Assembly (NCBI GenBank): GCA_025449115.1 | Contig: JAHLKC010000044.1 | Location: 62,001-126,000 of the forward strand | Reading direction: 5' to 3' | DNA from: Chytridium lagenaria | Taxonomy: Eukaryota; Chytridiomycota; Chytridiomycetes; Chytridiales; Chytridiaceae | Length of the DNA stretch: 64,000 bases | Notes under the pieces: model-generated | What the model was told of the DNA's origin: nothing | What the model saw: only the letters and a program-made list of their open reading frames with translations | Database searches by the model: none | Part shown: piece by piece, positions 1-12,218 of the stretch | Layout of the letters: the number at the start of each line of letters is the position of its first letter | How positions within the stretch are numbered: position 1 is the stretch's first letter | Program-made: the position numbers and the translations under genes

Positions 1-577
1 GCGGGGAAGGTCGATGTCACGAGTTTGAGTGCTGCGGTGCAGTGGATTAGAGAACGGTTTGGGGAATGCTTGGAGAGGGCGCAAGAGGTCAGAGGGTTTC
101 TAGGGGAGGAGGGAGAGGGAGGGGAGGCTGGGAATGCGGCTGGGACTGGAGTGGGAAGGCCGGTTGAGCGGGTGGTGTATGAAAGGGCAGTCGAGATTGT
201 AAGTTTTGACTTTTTTCTCCTTTCAGTTTACGTTTTATCAAACACTGTTTTTGTAATTCTTCATTTCTTGTGTTTTATCCTGAAGCTTTATTCACCACAA
301 TTTCCCCTTTTAAAAAAAAAATCAGGCCCGCGTCGCTGCTCAAGCTGAACAAGGCACTGACACCTCTACCGCTGAAGCCGGATACACGCAAGCTGTTCTC
401 CTCCTGGAAGCCATCCTATCATCAGCAGCTGCATCATCCACGTCGAATCAACCGTTTGGTGATGTGGCGACCACGGGGTTAAATGACCCTGATCGGGCGG
501 TTGTGGAACGGTTTGTTGGGAGTTTGGGGATGAGGCTTGAGAGAGTTAGGGAGGGTAGGGAAGGGGTGGTGAGTTAA
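1..577 (+). CDS. ATG1: Autophagy kinase Atg1/ULK, C-terminal part (5' truncated by window edge)
   Basis: The reading frame is open from base 1. Exon 1-198 is followed by an intron at 199-325 and a last exon at 326-577, with both junctions in phase 0 and a TAA stop. The joined protein has WIRERFGECLERA, then YERAVEIARVAAQAE, an acidic gap, GYTQAVLLLEAILSS and finally VVERFVGSLGMRLERVRE. This order matches the C-terminal domain of fungal Atg1 (DUF3543/tMIT-like), which binds Atg13 and recruits the kinase to the pre-autophagosomal structure. Atg1 starts autophagy by phosphorylating itself and other Atg proteins. The N-terminal kinase domain lies outside the window, so the identification rests on the tail alone. 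No frameshift is seen in this part. A protein that only shares the MIT-like fold is the main alternative. Confidence 0.7.
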
Positions 578-1220
578 TTTTTCTTTGTATATTGGAGGCA
601 TGTTATATATATATTATCACCGGAGATATTTTCTTCTTTTTGTACAGACACGAGTTGGTATTGTGGGTTTTGGACTTTGGTGCTGTGGGGGGGTTATGGA
701 GTTTTGTGGTTCTTTCACCCCTTGAATATGTTGATTGAACGTTTTTGTTGTGTGCCATGTTTTATAAATACAGAGTTTATTATTAGGCCAAATTCCCTTG
801 AAAAAGGTACATCTGAAGGTTAAAGAAAGGCCATGAGTCGGAAAAGAGGATATCAGAAACGAGCACGGAAGCCTAATCTCCAGTAATAGGGGTAGGATTA
901 GAGCTAGAAATAGAGCCCGCTCTACCTTGATGATGAGAACCTCATTCAAGCTACAAACCTTCCAATTCTTTACGTGCAGTTTATTAACACATCCGCCGTT
1001 AGTTTGACGCGGTATGCTTTACCAAAGACCGTTTTTCGAACATAAATATTCCAAACAATATCATGGCCAAGTACAAAGAGTCACAAACATCCGTAAAATC
1101 CATTTTTATTGAGAAGAAGAAAGAGGCGGCTGGTGAAATGCAGACGGTACCAGATAGATGGCATATTCCATGAAAGGTAGGTAAATGGGTAGGTAGGAGA
1201 TGGAGAAGAAAGGTTTGAGC
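578..1220. other. Intergenic region between convergent genes
   Basis: This is the 3'-flanking DNA of the ATG1 tail (+) and of the SCP2 gene (-). It contains AT-rich stretches such as the run of ta repeats near 603-615, which could serve 3' end formation. A 110-codon open frame on the minus strand (617-949) has no recognisable domain and is probably chance. I see no RNA gene here. Confidence 0.6.
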
Positions 1221-2624
1221 TTAAAGCTTGGCCTTGGATTGCTGGAGGCTCTTGAAGACACCGTCGAGCTTGGTGGCGAGCATGACATTGCCCTTGACCT
1301 TGATCTTGCCCTATAATACAAAGAAAAAACAAAAAAAAAAATGTTTCAATTACTGAATACACAGAGATGCGAGAAATACAAACGAGACGAAAAAAGGTAC
1401 TCACGCCCATGAACGCCTTCTGGGGGTTCAATTTGCCACCCGCCAAATCCACGAAATCTTGATCCGCAATAGCAATCACAATATCAGGCTTGGCTGCACT
1501 CACACCCGTCACGAGATCCGGGTTTCCGCTCTTCAAGTCCAAAGACCATGATGACACGGTGCCAGCAGCATTCTTGACATCGAATTGGAAGATGGCCTTG
1601 ACCTTGTCGGCAATGGCTTTACGCTCCGCAGGGGAACCCGAGGTGACGCCGGCCTTGATTTGGGTGAAGACGGCGCTCGAGACGTAGCCAGGGACGGAGA
1701 CGCCTGCGGGAGTGGCGGCGGCGGCAGCGGCAGGGGTGGGGCGGGGGCAGCGGCAGCGGCAGCGGGTGCGGCCTTGAGGACGGTGTCGAGCTTGGTGGCG
1801 AGCATGACGTTACCCTTGACCTTGAGCTATTCACAGAATGATGGGGGAATGACAGCAGGGATGCAGCAAGAAAAGAGGTGAGCAAAAGGCTGGCGCGTAT
1901 AAATGGCAGGGATGTATCTGGTAGGGATGTAGGGCTGAAGGTCACGGGACCAGAAATGATGCAATTCGGTGAAAAGGGACAGCAGCAAGGCGTCGTTGGG
2001 ATCGGATGCATCGCTGGATCCCACGCCCTCCTTCAACCGTCATCCGTCAACCTTCATCCCCTCTACCTCAGGCATTGGCTCTTCTCACGACAACGTACAA
2101 CGGGGGAAAAATAATCTTACCTTTCCACTCATGAACGCTTTCTGTCCGTTCAACTTTCCAGACGCGAGTTCGCCAAACGTCTCATCCGAGGTGTTGATCG
2201 TAATGTCGGCCTTCCCCTCTGTTCCAAGCGAAACGTTTCCAGTGCTCTTGAGGTCAAGCGTCCAGGCCTGTTCGGCACCAGCAGCGTTCTTGATCACAAT
2301 GTGGAAGACTCCATTGACCTTTTTGATCGTCGCAGACTTCTCCGCAGGAGGGAGGGCAGAGAGACCAGCGCTGATGCGCTCAAAGATGGCGGAGGAGTTG
2401 AAACCGGCGACGGAGATGGACTTTAGTATGGTTTGTTTGGTTAGCAATCATTATTAGAAGGTGGTAGAAGGACAAATAAAGATATAACGGTCCATTCAAT
2501 CCCCATTCCGTCATGATCACCGTCGAAGGACGATGGATGAACGGATGGATGAATGAATAGATGACGGACAGCACCTCCATCAACGGCGTTCAGGACAGGT
2601 GGGCAGCACCAGCGAACTCACCAT
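1221..2624 (-). CDS. Sterol-carrier protein with two SCP2 domains
   Basis: Four exons fit: 2624-2622 (the ATG codon alone), 2420-2121, 1826-1405 and 1310-1221, all joined in phase 0, giving about 271 aa. Repeat 1 begins SISVAGFNSSAIFERISAGL and repeat 2 begins VSVPGYVSSAVFTQIKAGV. Each runs through a KNAAG..W.LDLKS core to a GGKLNPQKAFM-type motif and ends with KVKGNVMLATKLD, the usual end of an SCP2 domain. An Ala/Pro-rich linker joins them. SCP2 domains are small lipid- and acyl-CoA-binding folds, often peroxisomal; the C-terminus SKAKL could act as a PTS1-like signal, which is inference. The second repeat is one base out of frame with the linker at the G/C-rich run near 1733-1746, most simply a missing base. 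C-ending codons dominate, which suggests high expression. Both repeats carry an intron at the same place, so the second arose by internal duplication. Confidence 0.85.
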
Positions 2625-2691
2625 TTTGCTGCAGAGATGGTGCGATGCGGAAGGAAGGGACAAAAAAGTGTAGATTTGGCGAAAACACAAA

Positions 2692-2698
2692 ATTTATA
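2692..2698 (-). promoter_or_regulatory. TATA-box candidate for the SCP2 gene
   Basis: On the minus strand this reads TATAAAT. It lies about 70 bp upstream of the SCP2 start codon at 2624, a plausible core-promoter distance for a strongly expressed fungal gene. The call rests on motif and position only. Confidence 0.4.
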
Positions 2699-3102
2699 AT
2701 CGGCCTTTCTTTCGGGTGGGTTGATGCCGATGCATCACGTAACGACGTCACGCGAGTTACTTTGGGCGCGGAAGCTGATCACGTCCACGAGGTCGTCATC
2801 TCGTTGGAGAGATGGGGTTAAAAGCTCTGTTCTTTCAAGTGAACTACCCAACCTACGACGGCGCTGGTTACGAGAAAAGTTGCAAATGAGATTTACTCCC
2901 TTTAAAAAAAACCCCTCCCTCTGACTATAGCACTCTCAAAACCTACTCAAAAAACGCTATCAAAATAATTAAAGGAGTTATCTCCTTTATTCAGTTTCGG
3001 TATGATGACAGAGATCTTAACATAACCATAACGAAAAAAAAAGCCCTCCAACAAACTAAACCCATAAAATCAGAGCTGGAACTAAAAAATAACCCCGCTC
3101 AT
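2699..3102. other. Intergenic: SCP2 upstream region and PKC1 3' flank
   Basis: The part next to SCP2 holds a CRE-like core (gacgtca, 2744-2750), which could bind a bZIP factor. The part next to PKC1 is AT-rich with A runs (for example 3033-3042) and probably contains the PKC1 3' UTR. No gene is seen. Confidence 0.5.
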
Positions 3103-6969
<3,867 letters not shown>

Positions 6970-7220
6970 GATGTGGGGTTTAGTATGGGTGGGAGACAAG
7001 GGAAGAAAAAAGGAAAGTCCATCAGTATAAAGAGTTTGAAGAATAGAGACGGGTCGTCGAGTTAAGTAGATGCATGGATGCTCGAACCCACCATAGTTGG
7101 ATGATGATCCTTGTAAGTTGCTGTCTTCTGTCAACCGCTGGTAAAGTCCCGCGCTTATTTTCTTCTTGTTCGTGGGAGACGTCTCCAATGCTTTCAATAC
7201 AGCTTTCTAAGACGATCACA
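6970..7220 (-). other. Possible upstream PKC1 exon or 5' leader
   Basis: Upstream of the HR1a exon, which opens after an AG at 6970-6971, the minus strand has an open stretch (about 7200-7090) reading KALETSPTNKKKISAGLY, followed by a possible GT donor near 7090. It could encode the Pkc1 N-terminus, but its phase does not join cleanly to the HR1a exon. It may be a leader or suffer from another indel. No initiator ATG could be fixed. Confidence 0.3.
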
Positions 7221-8002
7221 GATGGATGAGCTCGGATGCAATGGTGGGTAGATCGACGGTTGCCTTTCTATCACAAAGTGTCTTGAAAACGGCTTATCGA
7301 TATGTCCCAAAACTATTTCTCCGCGGTCCTTCCTCAGGATACTCGAGCAGCTATATCAGAGATCCAGATGTCTCCGCTGATCCCTGTTGCGTGAGCCGTA
7401 TCTCGATGACGGATGGTAACTGTTGCTCGCGAGGTGCCGTTTGAGAAGACGACGGCGAGTGGTTTTCAAACCGGAAAGGAAAGAAGATTTTCAGTTGTGC
7501 AAATGCAGTACACCCAAAAACAACAGCCTCAAGCCTGCATGGTGCATGGCGGTGCATGGAGACGGACTGAACTTTTGAATGCATGTGGAGGGTGGCCATG
7601 GTGTCGTACTCTCGGGACGAAGGATCAACCATCCCTCTTCACTGAATGCATGATTTATTGACTGGTTTAGAGAGAGAATAAAATATGAGAGATCCTGTTG
7701 ATGGTATGAGCAACAGCCGACGAACGCCATCACCGGCAACGAGATTGGGATGCTCGCATCCTGTCCTATTTCCTATTCCTCTTCGTTGACGGTCTCACGC
7801 GAGTCGCCCACATCAATTTTTTGCATTTTTCTTTTGCATTTTTCTATACACTGTTAGTCCACGATGCCTCAAGAACAGCGACGTCAGCAACGATGCGCGG
7901 TGCGTCAGGAGTTTGCGCATGCATTCAAGGAGGAGTGCTGCAACTTTGTCGATGGCGGCTAGGGTGCGATGAAGACGTCAACAACAGCAACAGCAACAGT
8001 AG
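7221..8002. other. Divergent promoter region between PKC1 (-) and mS35 (+)
   Basis: PKC1 and mS35 diverge from here, so both promoters should lie in this interval. It contains CAA/CAG-rich repeats (7979-8000) and ATG codons at 7864 and 7893 that could start an upstream mS35 exon. Open frames on both strands show no domain. No clear TATA motif was found at a suitable distance. Confidence 0.4.
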
Positions 8003-8828
8003 GCGTCAGGCTTCTCATCGTCATCGCATGTGCTAGCGAGGAGAAAACAACAGACCTCGGGTCCTGGATTTATGGATGAATACAAGCCAGTCACTGGGAA
8101 AATGGCTGCTGATGGCCTTAATCGTTATGATTTGGACTTTTTGGAGACGGTGGATTGGGTCAACAAGCTGCTTTTGCGGTTAGAAGAGGATGGAATCAAG
8201 CATGGTCGGTTACGCTTTTTTAGTAGCATGTGTATTCCGTCTTGAAATCTAAGTTAATGGATACTGTATTCTAACGCTCTTTTTGTTTAATAGTGACGAA
8301 GATGGCCACGGAGGCTCCTGCAAAACCGGTGGAACTACCGCAAGCCCTCGTCTTTACATACACCAACCGATACACCTACGACTTTACGACAAAGCCGCCT
8401 ACAGAAGCCGACGTCGTTGTAACCTTAAAAGTTCACGTTGGGTCATTAGGGCTCACACCAGAGGAAAGGCACAAGTTCTTGCTCCTTACACAAAACCTTT
8501 ACGATCCTTACCAGGACGTGGTCACCATCAAGCCGCAAAAGAATGTTGATTACTCTGGAGACAGCCACGCAAAGAAACGTCTCAGGCTTATCCAGGTCCT
8601 CGACACGTTCTTGAACGATGCCAAGGTAATCTATCCTTTCTTTTATTTTATCTTGCATTATCTGGTATTGCTGCTGATCCCGATTTCCACGAAAACACAG
8701 TCTTCCACGGACAAATTCACAGATGTTCCACTCGACCTCAGGCGCGTCAAGGCCCGTCGTGCACACCTGGCCTTCCTGAGCAATGGAAAAAGCCTCGCCA
8801 GCAGGCAGAAACCGAAACCGCCCAATAA
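8003..8828 (+). CDS. RSM24: Mitochondrial small-subunit ribosomal protein mS35 (Rsm24 family)
   Basis: Exons run from about 8003 to 8202, from 8294 to 8624 and from 8701 to 8828. The core VHVGSLGLTPEERHKFLLL, then NLYDPYQDVVTIKP and RLRLIQVLDTFLNDAK, is the mS35 signature, and the last exon continues FTDVPLDLRRVKARRAHLAF. mS35 is a mitochondria-specific component of the small mitoribosomal subunit. The start of the second half, DYSGDSHAKKRL, aligns with the usual NKRYL-type segment. The N-terminal part is rich in Ser, Arg and Gln and may be the targeting peptide; its first exon and ATG are unresolved (candidates at 7864 or 7893). Near 8775 one C appears to be missing: adding it lets the frame read PEQWKKPRQQAETETAQ to a TAA at 8826-8828, the expected short conserved tail. 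As given, the frame reads on instead for about 170 bases. Confidence 0.8.
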
Positions 8829-8865
8829 AACGTTTAGACATGCTTGTAGTTTACCATTTTCGGTG

Positions 8866-9075
8866 GTCTTACTGGGATCATCAGGGTGGAAGGCCTCATC
8901 TATTCGACTGATACATCCAGACGATTTCTTCTATCACAACGCCTCGCTTTCGTCCCTCGCCTTCTGGTCGTTTAAAAGCGGACCAAGACACAAGTTGTAG
9001 TAATAAGCGTTCTTGAATCAGCTCGAGCTTGTTTGGAATTCGGCAATGCGATTTTGACGTCGACGCTTTGGCTGC
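8866..9075 (-). pseudogene. Decayed duplicate of the PKC1 HR1a exon
   Basis: This stretch is collinear with the PKC1 HR1a exon at about 6691-6970 in the same orientation. The strongest block is plus-strand ccctcgccttctggtcgtt (8957-8975), which matches ccctcgcgttctggtcgtt inside PKC1 with one difference. A second block around 9015-9065 matches the part coding RIAELQNKINVENRM with many substitutions. A third, around 8872-8896, matches the start of the PKC1 exon's 3' end. I estimate roughly two-thirds identity by eye. All minus-strand frames are broken by stops or shifts, so it cannot encode a complete HR1. It lies just downstream of mS35. It is best read as an old partial duplication rather than a functional gene. 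Confidence 0.7.
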
Positions 9076-9855
9076 AGAGGAATTCAAGGCGAGCACAGCT
9101 GAAGCAAGTTTGCATCTTGCGCAAGAGTGCGCCCAGCAAAGCTGGCGAGAGGTATCACCCAAACCACGGATTATAAAGAAAGGGAAAGCCCATAAAAATA
9201 TGCCAGAACTTTTAGAATCTATATGAAGGTGTCCAAGGTCGGATATTACTGTTGTCCTTTCAAAAAGTGCATTCGGTTAACGATGAGACGTCTTTGAGCG
9301 CGCTCTGATAAAAGTTAGAAAAGTGCCGTGGAGAATAAAACGTCGAATGGTTAAGACGAGGGATGATCAGAGAACAAGTATTCTCGCATTCTTAATCGCG
9401 ATGACTCGAAGCGAATTATGCATCAGCTATTAAGGTCAACCAAGTTCTGGTTGCAATGACGGAGTTCTGGTGATGGAGCCATGTGATCCTACAGGGCGTT
9501 TGAAGGGCATGATAGTGCGTCCAATTCGAGGGTTGAATCCACGCGTATTGACGCCAACCTTGAGTCAACGTCGATGGGGCTTGCAAGACGTGGACTAGAT
9601 CAGTCATGTAAAGACGAAAAGTCTTGCTGAGATATGAGGAGAGTGATGGAGCGGAGTAGAGTGGTGGCGACAGCTTGAATTCTCTGTGCGCGTCAAGGGA
9701 CGGCCGTCATGGGGACACTGGACCTTTTACCGTAGGAGCCGCCCAATGAGACTTGTTTAGACGCATTTTTACTCCAGAAATAAGCACCATTTTTCTTGTT
9801 GGACAACCGACGCCTGGTCTCACCTCTCGTGCACCTCTCGTGCCCCTTTTCACCC
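9076..9855. other. Intergenic region upstream of the sphingosine kinase
   Basis: About 780 bp without a recognisable gene. The first part may continue the PKC1-derived duplication (an agacgtct block near 9286 resembles the PKC1 leader near 7179), but the similarity is too weak to assert. The 3' part should hold the promoter of the kinase gene. No TATA box or RNA gene is evident. Confidence 0.45.
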
Positions 9856-11946
9856 ATGATGACGGTTCAGCAGCACAGCACTTCATCCCATTCCATCAAG
9901 GTCATCAGCGACTCGAGGGATCCCAAGCTTGTTAAGAAGGATGTGGAGATCTCATTCGGGAAGGATCATGTCTCGTTTGGTCAAGATGATGTTGTTGCGA
10001 AGGGGTCGTCGTCTTCGGGTGGGTTGATCGGTTGGATTGCGTCCTTATTCGGGTTGAGGCAACAAGAGAATGACGGTAGGGGTATTTTGGAAGAGATGAA
10101 CTGGCGGCATGCATGGCACCATGGGTTGTTAAAACTTCGTGTGGCTCTACTGTTCTGTCTCATTCTACAACCCTATTTTCGGTTCTGTTTGAAACCCACA
10201 TCTTCGTGCAAATTACTAACCGTCTCTTTCCAACATTCCCTGGTTCCTAGTCTCCCGCTCTATCCCCTACAATTTATCATTGCCGTGACAAAGTCGTCAA
10301 CTCTTCCTCTTTCAACTCTACCTGCTTATGCCGAAAAGTCAGTAGCGGAAGCTTCTGAAAAGTCCGACCCCGCTGCTCCTCTCTACATCATCATTCACTT
10401 GTTGGACCATGGATCCGTCCATTTTCTCATGTAACCCGCCCGTCTCCAAAAGCCTTTTTACAGGGTTATTACGTTTGAAGCGATCTCCGAGGAGACCATG
10501 GAGGAGATTTTTTCCATGTTCCAGACAAAGGGGGTAGGGTGCCGCACCTTGAGGGTAAGCCGAAAAAAGCTGTGTCATGGATTAACATTGGACTCTCTAG
10601 AGCCTGGACTCCGTAAGCCGGTCTTGTATGTTATGAATCCTTTTGGAGGGGTGAAGGAGGCGACAAAGGTGAATAAGTCGTGTTTGCGGTGATCTTCTAA
10701 AGCATTTCCCAGATCCTCAATACTATCATTTCACCTATGATGAAGATTGCTGGCCTTCCTTATGAAGTGAAAGGTGTGTTAACTTTTTTTTTTAAAAAAA
10801 AATAGTTTAAGTGTTGGTGTTCTTATGAGATGTAAAGAAACAACCATAAGGGCCATGCAGAGGAGATATTACGTGCCTTGGACGTGTCGAAATATGAGGC
10901 TGTCATTGCCGTTAGTGGTGATGGCGTGTTTCATGAAGTCGTGAACGGTTTAATGACGCGAAAAGATTGGGAGGTGTCGAGGCAGTTGCCTGTGGGAACG
11001 ATTGGAGCAGGTTGGATTCCTTTTTAAAAATCTTCCCGCGGCTTCTGATGATCTATTAGGAAGCTCAAACGCCATGAACCGAAACCTTGATTGCATGTTT
11101 ACTGAATACGGCGCTCTAAACGTTGTAAAAGGTAACAACCACATCAACCTTCTTCCTTCCTTCATTCTCACATCAACAAAACAGGCCACACCGTCCCATG
11201 GACGTCCTCTCGATAACCCACCACAAATCTAACACAGTCCACTACACCCACCTTAACATAACCTGGGCCTACATTGCCGACCTTGACATTGAATCCGACC
11301 GTCTCCGTTGGCTTGGTCGCGAAAAGACCACAGTATGCGCCATCATCCGTCTCATCTGGCTCAGACGTTATCGCGCACACCTTCACGTCCTCCCCATCGA
11401 TCATGAAGCAGAACCACTCTCATCTGCGACCCCTTCTAACCTAGTGGGACCTCCAAGATCGCTGCACTTGTCCGACCACACTAAATGGCCGATATACGTC
11501 AATCCCTCCAAAGACCCTCTCACCTACTTTGTTGCGGGTAATCTTCCCTGGGTCTCTACCGATTTCCGTGCCTCCCCTCAAGCCCGGCTCGCAAACGGCT
11601 TCATCGACGTCTCCTTCTCGGAGCGTATCAATCGCTCATCGCTTCTCAAATCTCTGCTTGCCTCAGAATTGCCAGACCCTCAAGATGTCAAAGCTTGCAA
11701 AGAATCAAATTTGACGTTTATCAAGGCGCGTGGGTTCAAGTTGCTGCCGTTGGGGGTCTGGAGTTATGGGACTGGGAGATATGATGGAGGGGACCGGCTT
11801 GAGGAGGGGGTGAGCCAGGGAAAGGGGGGGTTGTGGCGGTTAGTGGGGAACCATTTGAGCAGAGCGGGATTACGGTGGAAGTTCATCCGAGTTTGACGAC
11901 GGTTGTGGTTCCGCCTTGGATGGTGGAGGGGGAGAATGGGGATTGA
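9856..11946 (+). CDS. Sphingosine / long-chain-base kinase (DAGK catalytic fold)
   Basis: Exons: 9856-10075, 10251-10430, 10464-10554, 10603-10668, 10713-10773, then from about 10842 to the TGA at 11944-11946 with introns near 11011-11060 and 11132-11185. The N-terminus begins MMTVQQHSTSSHSIKV. Conserved blocks are SRSIPY, then KPVLYVMNPFGGVKEATK (the nucleotide-binding C1 region), HKGHAEEILRALDVSKYE, AVIAVSGDGVFHEVVNGL (the SGDG motif), GSSNAMNRNL, a WLG motif, and the C-terminal VSGEPFEQSGITVEVHPSL. This is the Lcb4/Lcb5/SPHK arrangement; the enzyme phosphorylates sphingoid bases at membranes to make signalling lipids. Frames break at about 10273 (one T short), 11195 (one C short) and 11824-11830 (one G short), and possibly near 10842. 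Every break restores the conserved protein in the next frame. The 10431-10463 intron is only 33 nt. Confidence 0.9.
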
Positions 11947-12218
11947 AATGATACGCGGTCTATATAATTTTCGAACCGCGGCCTCATTAGGATATTTTTT
12001 AAACAAAATCTGTAACTTTCCAACTTCTCTCTCTGTATTTTCATTGTAGTTGCTGAATATAGACGCCATTTAGTGTTTTTTTTTATACTCTATGGGTATC
12101 TTCTTCTTTTATTACGATCCCCATCTAAATCTTGCAATTCAATATAAGATGTGGCCATCTTTGTGCGATTAATTTCTAGCTATTTCTTTAAAGTACTATC
12201 GGACTCTCAAACCCCCGA
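11947..12218. other. Convergent 3' intergenic region
   Basis: This short AT-rich interval separates the sphingosine-kinase stop from the SHPRH-like stop on the other strand. It contains T runs near 12077-12084 and probably both polyadenylation regions. No gene is seen. Confidence 0.5.

Noticed and set aside
1900..1920. TATA-like text gcgtataaatggc
   Set aside because: It lies inside the long SCP2 intron in the wrong orientation for any called gene.
10251..11946. Programmed ribosomal frameshifting as the cause of the frame breaks
   Set aside because: The shifts occur in many unrelated genes, in both directions, at varied homopolymers and without a common slippery heptamer or downstream structure.
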